The notes under the pieces: model-generated | The model's input: the letters and a program-made list of their open reading frames with translations, nothing else | The model's database searches: none | What the model was told of the DNA's origin: nothing | In this document: positions 35,264 through 44,177 of the stretch, piece by piece | Layout: the number at the start of each line of letters is the position of its first letter | How positions within the stretch are numbered: position 1 is the stretch's first letter | Origin: an uncultured Bradyrhizobium sp. | GTDB taxonomy: Bacteria; Pseudomonadota; Alphaproteobacteria; Rhizobiales; Xanthobacteraceae | Direction: 5' to 3' | Assembly (NCBI RefSeq): GCF_947648125.1 | Contig: NZ_CANSMR010000028.1 | Location: 1 to 64,000, forward strand | DNA length: 64,000 nt | Position numbers and translations under genes: made by a program

Positions 35264-35572
35264 TTACGCGGGGGCGGTCTCGGCGACGGTCTCAAGTGGC
35301 AGCACCTCGACCGAGCCACCTGCGGCCGCGCGGGTCTGCTCGTTATAGCGCTTGAACCAGTCGCGGCTTTGCAGCGCCTTGACTGCGGCGTCGTCCGTTG
35401 GCGTCGCAAGGTGCATATATTCGTCGCTGTCGCGCACCTTCATGCACCGGTAGGAGATCCGTCCGCGCAATTCCGGATCGGCCTCGATCTGCGCGATGAA
35501 GCGCTTGATGTCCTCGTGCCAGGCTTCGGCGGTAGCGGTCGTGCGGCGATAACGGATCAGGAACTGCTTCAT
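35264..35572 (-). CDS. Small dimeric alpha/beta-barrel-like protein
   Basis: The 102-residue protein begins MKQFLIRYRRTTATAEAWHE and continues with alternating strands and helices (ELRGRISYRCMKVRDSDEYM, then DAAVKALQSRDWFKRYNEQ). This is the ferredoxin-like pattern of antibiotic-biosynthesis-monooxygenase/Dabb proteins. I chose the ATG at 35572 with AAAGG upstream. It sits 10 bases after the broken NmrA-like remnant, so it was probably the last gene of that operon. Confidence 0.72.
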   Translation of the reverse strand: MKQFLIRYRRTTATAEAWHEDIKRFIAQIEADPELRGRISYRCMKVRDSDEYMHLATPTDDAAVKALQSRDWFKRYNEQTRAAAGGSVEVLPLETVAETAPA

Positions 35573-35582
35573 CTGATACCTT

Positions 35583-35859
35583 TCACAATCTCGGCGCCGG
35601 CTGCTCGCCGCGAAAGATCGCCCCATGCTTCGCTACGAATTGGTCGAACGACGTCGGCTTCATCTTAAACACTGCGGCGATCGTCGGCCAGACGTGTGAC
35701 TCGCTGCCCTTGCCGCCGCGCGGCGAACAGTTCGCCCAGCGCGTCAACAAGGTAGGGCGGCACGCCGGTGGCTATGCCCGGCACCATCTGGTCCAGCACC
35801 GCCTTCATCTGACCCACATACGGACCGTGCAACCCGAAGTCCGTGAACTGCACAATCAA
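35583..35859 (-). pseudogene. Chimeric remnant: SAM hydroxide adenosyltransferase start joined to NmrA-like end
   Basis: Reading from a TTG at 35859, the first ~29 residues (IVQFTDFGLHGPYVGQMKAV, then LDQMVPGI) match the N-terminus of SAM hydroxide adenosyltransferases. The frame then passes directly into PPYLVDALGELFAARRQG, which looks like the C-terminal part of an NmrA/NAD(P)H-binding protein. One extra C in the CCC run at 35707-35709 shifts the frame. Correcting it restores SHVWPTIAAVFKMKPTSFDQ and an ending FRGEQPAPRL before the stop at 35583. An internal deletion fused two genes and a later indel broke the product. Confidence 0.7.
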
Positions 35860-36159
35860 AGTTGCCAGCTAACCTCTGTACGTCCTGCTGCAATGGGGGC
35901 GAGCATCATACGCGCCAATGATATCAGTGGGTTAGTGAAAATTTCCGATTTCATTGTGTTGCGCTTGTTATGTCGGATTTCCACCTATTCTCAAGCATGC
36001 CCCTGCACCCTCGGCGGACGCAACCCTCCGTCGATGTGAATGGCAAGTGCGGCCCCCTTGGCGGCCTGAGGCCGGCATGCGCGGGCGAACCGCATCACCC
36101 GGAGGCTGCCCGCTGAAAAGTGACCTGTAGCCTGGCCGGCCGAACATGAGGAGAGGTCG

Positions 36160-36483
36160 GTGGTCAAGAAGACGAAGAAGGCAGCCAAGTCCGCGAAGAA
36201 GCGCAAGCCGGCCCCGAAGAAGGCAGCACCGAAGACGACCCAACGCGACCGGTCGATCTCGGGGCGATTGCATGCCCTCGGCAAGGTGCGGAAGGCGGCC
36301 GAGGAACTTCTCAAGATCCAACTCGAGATCGATCACGCATGCGGCAAAGGCGGCCAGCTCGCGTTCGGCGAGTTCGGAGGGCGGTTGGCGGCCGCCAAGA
36401 GTGCTTGGGAAGATGCGATCTTGAAATCGGACAACGTCACGGACTGGGTTGCAGCTGCGCGCAAAGCCGCGCATCTGCCATAG
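36160..36483 (+). CDS. Small basic protein with Lys/Pro/Ala-rich N-terminus
   Basis: The 107-residue frame starts with GTG preceded by GAGGAGAGG. Residues 2-28 are Lys/Ala/Pro-rich (KKTKKAAKSAKKRKPAPKK), like histone H1-type tails in bacteria. The rest is helical with an LLKIQLEIDHACGKGGQLAF segment and ends WVAAARKAAHLP. It may bind nucleic acid. No family was recognised. It lies in a gene-poor region, so reality of expression is uncertain. Confidence 0.6.
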   Translation: MVKKTKKAAKSAKKRKPAPKKAAPKTTQRDRSISGRLHALGKVRKAAEELLKIQLEIDHACGKGGQLAFGEFGGRLAAAKSAWEDAILKSDNVTDWVAAARKAAHLP

Positions 36484-36838
36484 GATTAGCGCGGGCGATC
36501 GGGATCGAACCGCCGAGGCGGCCGCATGGGCGTGGCAATCCGAAGCCGTCTCCTTCAACCGCCGTGCAAGTCTGATAATCGACCCTGACGGCGGAGATGG
36601 CGTTCTCCAGGAGATGCCGAAGGAATTCACGTCCTGGGAAGCCATCCATGCAGCGCTGTGCGCCGCTGTCCCGGATGAATTTTATCGGTCCGGCTCCGAG
36701 GTGGTGACGGTGTCCCAGACCCGGTTGCCCCCTCGCACCGGCGCCCGACGCTGATTCCCCGCGGCACCGTTTAGGGACTTCTATTAGAGCGCCCCACGCG
36801 TTGAGGCCCCATCGAGGGGCTGAACCCGGAGGTGGGTT
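36484..36838. other. Intergenic stretch with unassignable frames
   Basis: About 355 bases. A plus-strand frame (36449-36754) ends with a plausible-looking segment (LIIDPDGGDGVLQEMPKEF) that could be a gene remnant, but there is no good start and no recognised family, so it is not called. Confidence 0.4.
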
Positions 36839-37042
36839 ATGTGCGACGTTCCTCGGGACTTGCAAAGGAAGTTCGAACAGCGGTGGGCCGCCAGATTTGC
36901 GCCGCGAGCTCCGACGGGAGCGCCTGAAAAGCATCAGCCCGAAAGGCAGGCCGCACCACCGGCGCCAGCGCTTGACCAAGCCAAAGAAAAAACCCGCCAG
37001 ATTGAAGCGGCGTGTTTGAAGCAGCCTGCATCGGCGGCGTGA
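36839..37042 (+). CDS. Small hypothetical protein (67 aa)
   Basis: The 67-residue frame begins MCDVPRDLQRKFEQRWAARF. The ATG is preceded by CGGAGGTGGGTT. The start resembles small Bradyrhizobium hypothetical proteins with a DLQRKFEQRWAARF segment. The rest is Pro/Ala/Lys-rich and probably disordered. Confidence 0.5.
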   Translation: MCDVPRDLQRKFEQRWAARFAPRAPTGAPEKHQPERQAAPPAPALDQAKEKTRQIEAACLKQPASAA

Positions 37043-37106
37043 GCGCTGGACCGCAACCCGCCCCGCTTCCTTCTATCGTCCAAGCCGCCGGCGCAGGCGC
37101 GCTGTG

Positions 37107-37292
37107 TCAGCTCCGCATGCCTGCCGAGTGGCTAACGGGTTCTGCAACGATCTCAGGAGCTATAAGCGGACTTTCAGCCCATTTCACCGCGGGGTCGTCA
37201 CAGCTTATGCATTGAAGGTCGGTGCGGCCGGACAAGGTGACAACCGGCACCCGTTGTTTTCCGCATTTGGGGCAGTGCGTTATCGGATCCAT
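37107..37292 (-). CDS. Small zinc-ribbon-like protein
   Basis: The 61-residue protein has two CxxC knuckles, HCPKCGK (C7, C10) and LQCISCDD (C28, C31), in the spacing of a small zinc ribbon. The end (AVKWAESPLIAPE) is hydrophilic. Such miniature zinc ribbons are common, uncharacterised rhizobial proteins. Confidence 0.58.
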   Translation of the reverse strand: MDPITHCPKCGKQRVPVVTLSGRTDLQCISCDDPAVKWAESPLIAPEIVAEPVSHSAGMRS

Positions 37293-37395
37293 GAGACCCT
37301 CCCGATTTTTTCACCCCCCTAACTCGGAACTGTGATTTTTGCTCCATGCTGCGTTTAGGGCGCATGACCGAAGTGTCCGCGCTCGGCATTCGTCC

Positions 37396-37593
37396 TTATC
37401 GCACATCCTCCTTCAGCACCCAGCGCCGGTTCCGTGCGTCATAGCTGTAGATTGCCGGGTCTGGCTTGCGCGTGCTCCCGCTTGCCTGCCATTCCTCCAG
37501 CGTGATGACGCGCTTCCGTCCGGGATGCAACGGATCGATGCGGCGATAAGGCGAGATATGCGCGATCGGCTCGATAGTCGGGGGAATCTTCAT
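37396..37593 (-). CDS. Small hypothetical protein (65 aa)
   Basis: The 65-residue frame begins MKIPPTIEPIAHISPYRRID and contains PGRKRVITLEEWQASG and DPAIYSYDARNRRWVLKED. The alternating pattern looks protein-like, but no family is recognised. It lies among gene-poor sequence. Confidence 0.5.
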   Translation of the reverse strand: MKIPPTIEPIAHISPYRRIDPLHPGRKRVITLEEWQASGSTRKPDPAIYSYDARNRRWVLKEDVR

Positions 37594-38004
37594 CTGCGAC
37601 CCCCATCGTTTGCGTGGTCGGACTTTAGCATATTCCCTGTATGAAAATCAGTGCGGCAGTGATTGCGCTGCCAAAAAATCGCGCCCCTCGCCCAGGCATT
37701 TGGCGGCGCCGGGGCGACATAAGACGCCAGCGCCGCCGAGGTTGTGGAAAAGCTACCGTCTCAGTCGCCTGGCGTGCGCCGCCAGCTCTGCCGGTTGCGC
37801 CTACCGGGCCTGCATGCACACTGAGAAGAGGCAGGCCTACTGCTCGGACGAAGCCAAATAACCTTTGCCCACTGCGGGACCGCTTCGCGCTTTTTCAGGC
37901 GCTGAAGGCTTAGGCAGGTCGCGGTAGGGACGAGGATTGCTCCTCGCCCCCCGCAGAGATTCCGGCGAGCGCTGCTAACGCACCGGGCTCCTCCCTTGGG
38001 TCAG
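37594..38004. other. Intergenic stretch, nothing assignable
   Basis: About 410 bases with overlapping short frames (for example a plus-strand frame from 37641) that are basic and of low complexity. I see no motif, repeat or RNA. Confidence 0.4.
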
Positions 38005-38581
38005 ACGTCGTGCGATGAGCAATTTAGTCAGGCTCATCGCCCCGCCGCACAGCCATCATTCGGATCGACGTGGCATTTCGGCTCAGTGTCCGAACCGCGG
38101 CCGCCTAACGGCTGTTGCCCTTGGGTGAGGCCCTTCCCTCCACGACTTCCGCCGAGAGCTGCCTCCCGTTGTTCATCGCTTCTCAGGTAGTATGGCCTCA
38201 TCCGACTTCTCATCCACGTACATGCTCGGCGTGCGGCTGTCGCCTTCCCGAGCCGGCCCGGCACACGAGTCCGGGCATGGATGAGACCTCCCAGGTTCCG
38301 CGCAAAAAACGTCTCCACGTGCACAAGGTCTCCGACTGTGCGAGGTTCGGCCCATGCAAGCCATTTCGTCATGGGAGATGTCGCCTTCTCTTCAGCAGAA
38401 CGAGATCGGCACCTCGGAAGCAGCCCCGTTTCGCAGCTCAATACTCGGCCCGTGGTCTCCCCTGTGAACGCTTCACGTCGGCCCTCGCGGGACGCCGCGC
38501 ATCACTCGGGGTCGGGGTGGTTGCTAGACCTTCCCCGGGGGGACCTGCACCTCCTATTCTTTGCCAGCTTGCCTGGCGCAC
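38005..38581 (-). mobile_element. 5' fragment of a group II intron with truncated maturase start
   Basis: On the minus strand the fragment begins at 38581 with GTGCGCC, the 5' consensus (GUGYG) of group II introns. It continues through about 400 bases of structured leader without a long frame. At 38177 a short frame starts MNNGRQLSAEVVEGRASPKG, typical of the N-terminus of intron-encoded reverse transcriptase/maturases, then meets a TAG. Readthrough keeps family-like sequence (VRTLSRNATSIRM) until homology stops near 38010. Everything downstream in the intron (RT domains, domains V and VI) is missing here. Confidence 0.65.
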
Positions 38582-38786
38582 TCCGCTTTGGGTCCATTTT
38601 CGACCGACTTAGCCGGTTATCTCACCGGTTGATGTCCGTGTTGCCCCGGAAGCAGACCTGAAGCAGACGGGACGAATGCGACGCCGGCAGCCGCCGCTGG
38701 GCCCTCGTGATGCCGCTAGTCAAATCGCACATGTGCAGCAAAGGCGGCTGCACGCGGCGGTCTCAGATACGAAACGGGGCTCGGCT

Positions 38787-39341
38787 TTACTCGTCCTTCC
38801 ATTTGATCGAGCAGCCAATCGACGCCTTTTGGTCAGCCGGCGCCAGGCCGGTCGTCGCAATCGCGCGCATGGCCTCGACAAGCTCTCGGGGCGCCCCCGC
38901 GCGACGCGGAGTTGTGCGGCCTTCGTCGAGCCGGCCGCGATACTTGAGCTTGCGGTCGGCATTGTAACCGAAGAAGTCCGGCGTACAGACTGCCCCATAT
39001 GCCCGAGCGACTGTCTGGGTCTCGTCGTGGAGATATGGAAACGGGAAATCATGAGCCTTCGCGAAACGCTTCATATTCTCAAATGAGTCTTCGGGGTAGC
39101 TCGCCGCATCGTTCGAGCAAATCGCCGCAAAGCCTATGCTCTCCGACATCAGCACGCAGGCGTCCGAAACCATGCGGTCGATCACCGCTTTAACAAAGGG
39201 ACAATGGTTGCAGATGAAGACGACGACCGTGCCTTTTTCGCCCGCAAGGTCGTCCAGTGCGTAAGTCTTGCCGTCGGTGGCAGGAAGCCGGAACTCCGCC
39301 GCCGGCGTATCAAGAACGACTTGGGTAGCTGTTGTCGCCAT
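38787..39341 (-). CDS. Thioredoxin-fold protein (AhpC/TSA-like)
   Basis: The 184-residue protein has the redoxin fold, with AAEFRLPATDGKTYALDDLA and VVVFICNHCPFVKAVIDRM. The active-site region is NHCPFVK, so a single resolving-type Cys replaces CxxC, as in many DUF-type thioredoxin-family proteins. A further C is in YGAVCTPDFFGY. I chose the ATG at 39341, preceded by AAGGAGGTGCGAT; the longer frame to 39617 adds sequence unlike the family. It may act as a peroxidase or disulfide reductase. Confidence 0.88.
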   Translation of the reverse strand: MATTATQVVLDTPAAEFRLPATDGKTYALDDLAGEKGTVVVFICNHCPFVKAVIDRMVSDACVLMSESIGFAAICSNDAASYPEDSFENMKRFAKAHDFPFPYLHDETQTVARAYGAVCTPDFFGYNADRKLKYRGRLDEGRTTPRRAGAPRELVEAMRAIATTGLAPADQKASIGCSIKWKDE

Positions 39342-39617
39342 ATCGCACCTCCTTGTGCCCAAATATATGCTGACGACGGCCTGCCGGGGCACGGTTTCCA
39401 AAGCCTGCTCGCCAGTCGCGTCGTTTTGGCCATACGTCAGCCATCTCCGGTCGACTCTTAACAGCCGGCATTTGAACGAGCGCGAGATTTCGTCGGTGTG
39501 GGCCACGAACGGACGATAGCACCTCCAATGCCCCGGCGCGTGGGCGCTGGCTGCGACCATAATAAACTTCTGTCTAAAGTTTGTTTGTCCGGCGGCTCTG
39601 AATGATTGTCTCGACAC

Positions 39618-40460
39618 TCACCGCCGCCCGCGCTCCTGCCATTTTTCTTCGCCGATTAGACAAGACACCCGGGGTTCCTTCTCGGCGGCTGGGACGATCG
39701 CCCTCTCCGACGTGAGGCCCGCAACTTCGAGAGCAAGCTTGGTCCGGATCGCTTCCTGGAATTGTCCGCGATCGTTGATTGTCATGATGAAGGCGCCCGG
39801 ACCTCCGATCACGCAGTCCTCGTAATAAAGATCGAGATTCTCGATATCGGTCGTCGAATAGGACGGCTCCTTCACCATGATCGGCAGACCGTTGATGATG
39901 ATTCCATTCTCAAGGGCAGCGTCGCGCGCGACGGTTACCGGGACTCCGTCGTTGTTCGGCCCATCGCCGGAAATATCGATGACGCGCCGCAACCCGTGAT
40001 AGGGATTCTCTTCGAACAGTTGAAGTGCGAAATTAATCGCGCCGGAAATCGAGGTACTCGAACCTCGGCGAACCGGCGTTTTCATGATCTCGGCGGCCAC
40101 GGCATCCGCCGATTCCGGGCCGTCGATCACGCGCCAGGGAATGATGATCTTCTCGTCTCCCGACATCGACCACTCGAAATAGGTCACGGCCATCTTGCTG
40201 CCCGGAACGGCCCTCAGCGCCTGAAGGAAGTCTTTCGAGACGATGGCCTGTGCATAGCCCTCGCGCTGAATGGCAAGCTCGTCCATATCCATCGAATAGG
40301 AGACGTCGACGGCGATAACGAGCTCGACATTGACGGACGGTACATTGCGTTTGGTGTCGGCGAATCGAGATTTCGGGCTCGGCGCGGCAATGCCAGCAAT
40401 GTCACCTCCGACTATCGCCCCCGCAACAAGCACCGCCCCGACCGAGACACACCAGCGCAT
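39618..40460 (-). CDS. DUF1194 secreted von Willebrand A-like protein, copy 1
   Basis: The 280-residue protein has a signal peptide (about 1-26). A vWA-type domain begins VELVIAVDVSYSMDMDE, with the metal-adhesion DxSxS motif. A DISGDGPNN segment and an IINGLPIMVKEPSYST segment are typical of DUF1194. It probably binds a partner through a metal ion in the periplasm. A close paralogue lies at 60369-61211, and the upstream DNA is also similar, so the whole unit was duplicated. Confidence 0.85.
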   Translation of the reverse strand: MRWCVSVGAVLVAGAIVGGDIAGIAAPSPKSRFADTKRNVPSVNVELVIAVDVSYSMDMDELAIQREGYAQAIVSKDFLQALRAVPGSKMAVTYFEWSMSGDEKIIIPWRVIDGPESADAVAAEIMKTPVRRGSSTSISGAINFALQLFEENPYHGLRRVIDISGDGPNNDGVPVTVARDAALENGIIINGLPIMVKEPSYSTTDIENLDLYYEDCVIGGPGAFIMTINDRGQFQEAIRTKLALEVAGLTSERAIVPAAEKEPRVSCLIGEEKWQERGRR

Positions 40461-40706
40461 GGCCGCCCTCCCATCCTTTCACAAGCATGGTGACACCCAA
40501 AATGCGCATCGAAAAGCGGAAACATGCAATTGTCGTCCACGTTCGCAGCAATCGAGGCGGCAGAGTGGAGCGGGCGCAAACGCCGCAAGCCGTTTGAAGC
40601 GCCTCGCCTTTACGTTTTCGGTACACAGGCTTGACCTTGACGCCCGCGCGTCGCAGGTTTCGGGCGCCGCGGGGCTCGCGCGCCCAACGGGTAGGATCGA
40701 TCTTTC

Positions 40707-40889
40707 ATGGCATTCGTGCAGTTCACGCAACCGGACGATCAGCCTATCATCATCAACACGGATAGGATCGTGACCGCCACACCACTGCCCGACGGACAAG
40801 GCACACGCATCACCTTCAACAACGGTGGCCATCAGGACGTGAAGCAACTCATCGCTGACGTGCTGCGGCAGTTGAACATAAGCGCGTAG
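40707..40889 (+). CDS. Small conserved hypothetical protein (60 aa)
   Basis: The 60-residue protein begins MAFVQFTQPDDQPIIINTDR and shows strands around RIVTATPLPDGQGTRITF and NNGGHQDVKQL. The pattern resembles FlbD-like or small beta-rich rhizobial proteins. The function is unknown. It stands alone and is divergent from the DUF1194 gene. Confidence 0.65.
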   Translation: MAFVQFTQPDDQPIIINTDRIVTATPLPDGQGTRITFNNGGHQDVKQLIADVLRQLNISA

Positions 40890-41311
40890 GCTCAGGACAT
40901 CGCCGCCTGGGCGAACCATTCCGCCGATCAAGTGGGATCGTGCCCTTTCTTGAGTGCTGCCCAATGTCGCAGATGGGTCACGGGCGTCGCCCTCTGCACC
41001 ACTCGGCTTTCGTCAACTTCCGCTATGCGCCGTTCGCGACCGAGGTCTTGTGGCGGTGCATTATGTCGCGAAGGGCCACAAACGGACTCGTGCACTGCAG
41101 GGATTGCCCGCGTCGCGCGCCGCGTTCAGTCGCGCTTTTATTCGTCCCCACAGCCGCGTTTCTGCGGAGTGACTGCTTTTACCAGCCCCGCCGCCTGGTC
41201 TCGTGGTGTTTGGCGTGCATGTGATGCCCAATGCCCACCGACGTGCTTTCGGGCGATCGGTTCAGATCATTTTCCAGACGATTGAGCGCTCTCTTGATGC
41301 GGAGGACGTTC
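40890..41311. other. Intergenic stretch with degenerate repeat
   Basis: About 420 bases without a gene. Around 40975 the sequence GATGGGTCACGGGCGTCG resembles the repeat found near 63080 and 63945, and may be a decayed member of that family. Confidence 0.4.
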
Positions 41312-41660
41312 TCACTTTGGTGGGGAAGCAACGACGAACTCCGGGGTCAGCGTTACCTTGGCCTTAACGGAATTTGCGATGAAGCATTGGGCTTTGACGC
41401 CTTCCATGGTTTTGCGAGCAGGCTCGAGTTTGGCTTCGCTTTCGTATCCGACCGAGTCAGGCCTCGGGCGTGAGCGAGCGCGAGGAATGTCAGCATCATG
41501 TACGTATTGAGCGAGCCGACGGGCATCTCTTTCGGCGCCCAGATTCCGGCCCGCCTCTGAACTCCGGCGGGCCGCCAACGATGATGTTCGGTCTTCCCAT
41601 TGCCGAGAGCATTCCGCACCGCGCGTCAGCGCAAGCATCTGCTTGGGGTCGGAATCGTTG
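41312..41660 (-). pseudogene. Frameshifted OsmC-family remnant
   Basis: Two minus-strand frames together recall an OsmC/Ohr-type protein. One reads WAPKEMPVGSLNTYMMLTFL followed by ALAHARGL. The second, shifted near 41455-41470, reads YESEAKLEPARKTMEGVKAQ followed by CFIANSVKAKVTLTPEFVV to a stop at 41312. These match the central helix and the conserved C-terminal cysteine region of the family. No good start is left, so it is judged a decayed gene. Confidence 0.62.
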
Positions 41661-41905
41661 ATCCGTGGAGCATGTGCCTGGGAGCCGCGGCGGGATCGCC
41701 GTGCCAAGCTCTCAGGGGATCATCGCATGCGACAATAAGTTTGGCAGGCGACAGAACGATCAGCGGATGTTTGTGTTGATTATGCAAAACCCTCATGACG
41801 CTGCTCTCCAAAGCTATGGCGCGATGGCGCAGGGCCGTTGGCAACGCTGGTTTTGGAGCAATCGAGGCAACCATGGGGGTGGGTGAGGAACATAGGGAGA
41901 TGGCT

Positions 41906-43636
41906 ATGACCAGAAAGCAATGGCTTCTATCGAGCGCTGTCGCGTTCACAACCCTTGTTTCAACCGCCGCCGGCGCAGGATCGATCGAGAAATACAGCCC
42001 GGTGACCGCAGCCCGGCTGGAAAATCCGGAGCCGGGCAACTGGCTGATGATACGCGGCAACTACAAGGGATGGAGCTACAGCTCGCTCGATCAGATCAAC
42101 ACCAGCAACGTGAAGTCGCTGGTGCCGGTGTGGAGTTTCTCCACCGGTGTGGATTCGGGCCACGAAGCGCCGCCGATCGTGAACAACGGAGTGATGTTCG
42201 TCACGACGCCGTACAGCCAGGTGATCGCGCTGGACGCGGCCACGGGCGAACTGCTCTGGCGCTATAAGCCCAAGCTTCCCGAAGGGTTCAGCGCCCTGCA
42301 CAACACCAACCGTGGCGTGGCGCTTTACGGCGACAAGGTCTATGCGGCCGGGCTCGATGCCGTGCTGGTCGCGCTCGACGCCAAGTCTGGCAAGGTCGCC
42401 TGGAACGCAAAGGTCGAGGATTGGAAGACCGGCTACTACATGACCATGGCGCCCCTGGTCGTGAAGGGCAATATCCTGGTCGGCGTGGCGGGCGGCGAGT
42501 TCGGCGTGCGCGGCTTCGTCCAGGCATTCGACGCCGAGACCGGCAAGCCGGTGTGGAAGACTTACACGATTCCGGCACCCGGCGAGCCGGGAAGCGATAC
42601 CTGGCAGAAGCCCGACACCTGGAAGACCGGCGGTGCCTCCACCTGGATGACCGGCAACTATGACGCCGAGTCCAACACGGTCTATTGGGGGACCGGCAAC
42701 GCTTCGCCATGGTTCGGCGATCAGCGGCCGGGCGACAACCTGTACACCGCCTCCACGGTCGCGCTCGATGGCGATACCGGCAAGATCAAGGGCTATTTCC
42801 AGTACCATCAGAACGAGTCATGGGACTGGGACGAGATGAGCGCCCCGATGCTGGTGGACTTCCAGAAGGACGGCGCCAGCACCAAGGGCCTGCTGAAACC
42901 GGCGCGCAACGGCTACCTGTACTGGCTCAAGCGCAATCCGGACGGCGGGATCTCCTACATCAACGCCCAGGCCTACGTGCCGCAGAACGTCTTCAAGAGC
43001 ATCGATCCGAAGACCGGGCGGCCTGAGGTCGACGTGGCCCACAAGCCGGCCACCGGCAAGGCGGCCCAGTTCTGCCCTGGCCTGTGGGGCGGCAAGGACT
43101 GGCCGTACGAGGCCTATAACCCGAAGACCGGAATGGTCTACATTCCGTCCAACGAGAACCACTGCAACAACCTGGAAGGCAAGGTCGAGGAGCGCATTCC
43201 CGGACAGTGGTGGACGGGCGTTGCCATCCCGGATTTTCACTTCTCGGTCGACACCAAGGCGGGCTTCTACGGCGAGCTCCAGGCGTACGACGTCGACAGC
43301 GGCAAGCGGGTTTGGCGCAACCTGTATTCGAGCTCGATGATGTGGGGCTCGATACTCACCACCGGCGGCGGCCTGGTCTTCACGGGCGGCACCAACGACC
43401 GTGAGTTCCGCGCCTACGATGCCAGGACCGGCGAGCAGCTTTGGCACTTCAAGACCAACTCCGGTATCATGGCCCCGCCTTCGACCTACGAGGTCAACGG
43501 CGTGCAGTATGTGGCGGTGGCGTCCGGCTACGGAGTCGACCCGGCCTTCCAGCAGGAGCTGATGAGCCAGCTGGTAGGTTGGCAGAAGGATGTGCCGCAG
43601 GGCGGCGTCGTCTGGGTCTTCGCGGTCTCCAAGTGA
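41906..43636 (+). CDS. PQQ-dependent alcohol dehydrogenase (lanthanide-type active site)
   Basis: The 576-residue exported quinoprotein has a signal peptide (1-23). Its eight-bladed propeller repeats carry typical W-motif ends (ALDAATGELLWRY, AFDAETGKPVWKT, AYDARTGEQLWHF). The active site reads SWDWD (D307 and D309). The second Asp two residues after the catalytic one is the established signature of lanthanide-dependent XoxF/ExaF-type enzymes. There is no CxxCH, so electrons must leave through a separate carrier. The vicinal Cys pair of methanol dehydrogenases is absent. I chose the ATG at 41906, with GGGAG 7 bases upstream. Confidence 0.9.
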   Translation: MTRKQWLLSSAVAFTTLVSTAAGAGSIEKYSPVTAARLENPEPGNWLMIRGNYKGWSYSSLDQINTSNVKSLVPVWSFSTGVDSGHEAPPIVNNGVMFVTTPYSQVIALDAATGELLWRYKPKLPEGFSALHNTNRGVALYGDKVYAAGLDAVLVALDAKSGKVAWNAKVEDWKTGYYMTMAPLVVKGNILVGVAGGEFGVRGFVQAFDAETGKPVWKTYTIPAPGEPGSDTWQKPDTWKTGGASTWMTGNYDAESNTVYWGTGNASPWFGDQRPGDNLYTASTVALDGDTGKIKGYFQYHQNESWDWDEMSAPMLVDFQKDGASTKGLLKPARNGYLYWLKRNPDGGISYINAQAYVPQNVFKSIDPKTGRPEVDVAHKPATGKAAQFCPGLWGGKDWPYEAYNPKTGMVYIPSNENHCNNLEGKVEERIPGQWWTGVAIPDFHFSVDTKAGFYGELQAYDVDSGKRVWRNLYSSSMMWGSILTTGGGLVFTGGTNDREFRAYDARTGEQLWHFKTNSGIMAPPSTYEVNGVQYVAVASGYGVDPAFQQELMSQLVGWQKDVPQGGVVWVFAVSK

Positions 43637-43748
43637 GTCCATCTTTGTTCGCGACCGGCCGCCAGCAATGGCGGCCGGTTTCTCGGCCGGGGGGTTCGTT
43701 GTCTTGTCAAGCAACCTGGTCGGGTCTCACCCGTTAGGGATTCTGACG

Positions 43749-44177
43749 ATGATCCGCTTCACTGCCTTTGCACTGTTCGGCGCGCTGGCGACCTCTCCAG
43801 CCTCGCTGGGGTTCGAACAGGCGCGAGCCGATGAATCGCCCGCCTACGTGGTCGAGGTGACCGACGTGTCCGCCAAGGTCGGCGAGCCGGCCGTGCTGCA
43901 CGCCACGTTGCGCATTCGCGACGGCCACCGCGTTCTCGAGGGCTACAACAATCGCGTGATCGAGCTGTCGTCGTTTGACGATGGGGTAGTGTTCGAGCGT
44001 CGCGTGGTCCGGGGCACCATTCAGGAGGGCGGGCTCGACTTCGCAATCGGCGTACGGGCCACAAAGCCGGGCAGACACCCGATCAACGGCTACTTCAGGG
44101 TCGGTTACATCCACGGCCCCGACGAGCTGGCAATGGTGTCGCTGCGCCTGATCGCGAACGTCAATGGCACCGAATAA
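43749..44177 (+). CDS. Secreted small beta-rich protein between PQQ dehydrogenase and Rieske genes
   Basis: The 142-residue protein has a signal peptide (about 1-27) and a beta-sandwich-like domain (VVEVTDVSAKVGEPAVLHAT, then HPINGYFRVGYIHGPDELAM). No metal motif is obvious. Its stop shares one base with the ATG of the Rieske gene (TAATG at 44175-44179). It may help assembly or docking of the dehydrogenase electron-transfer chain; that is inference from position. Confidence 0.72.
   Translation: MIRFTAFALFGALATSPASLGFEQARADESPAYVVEVTDVSAKVGEPAVLHATLRIRDGHRVLEGYNNRVIELSSFDDGVVFERRVVRGTIQEGGLDFAIGVRATKPGRHPINGYFRVGYIHGPDELAMVSLRLIANVNGTE

Noticed and set aside
36490..36530. tRNA-like end (GGTTCGATCCCGATCG on the minus strand)
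   Set aside because: The bases around the TTCGATC loop do not form a T-arm stem and no cloverleaf can be drawn.
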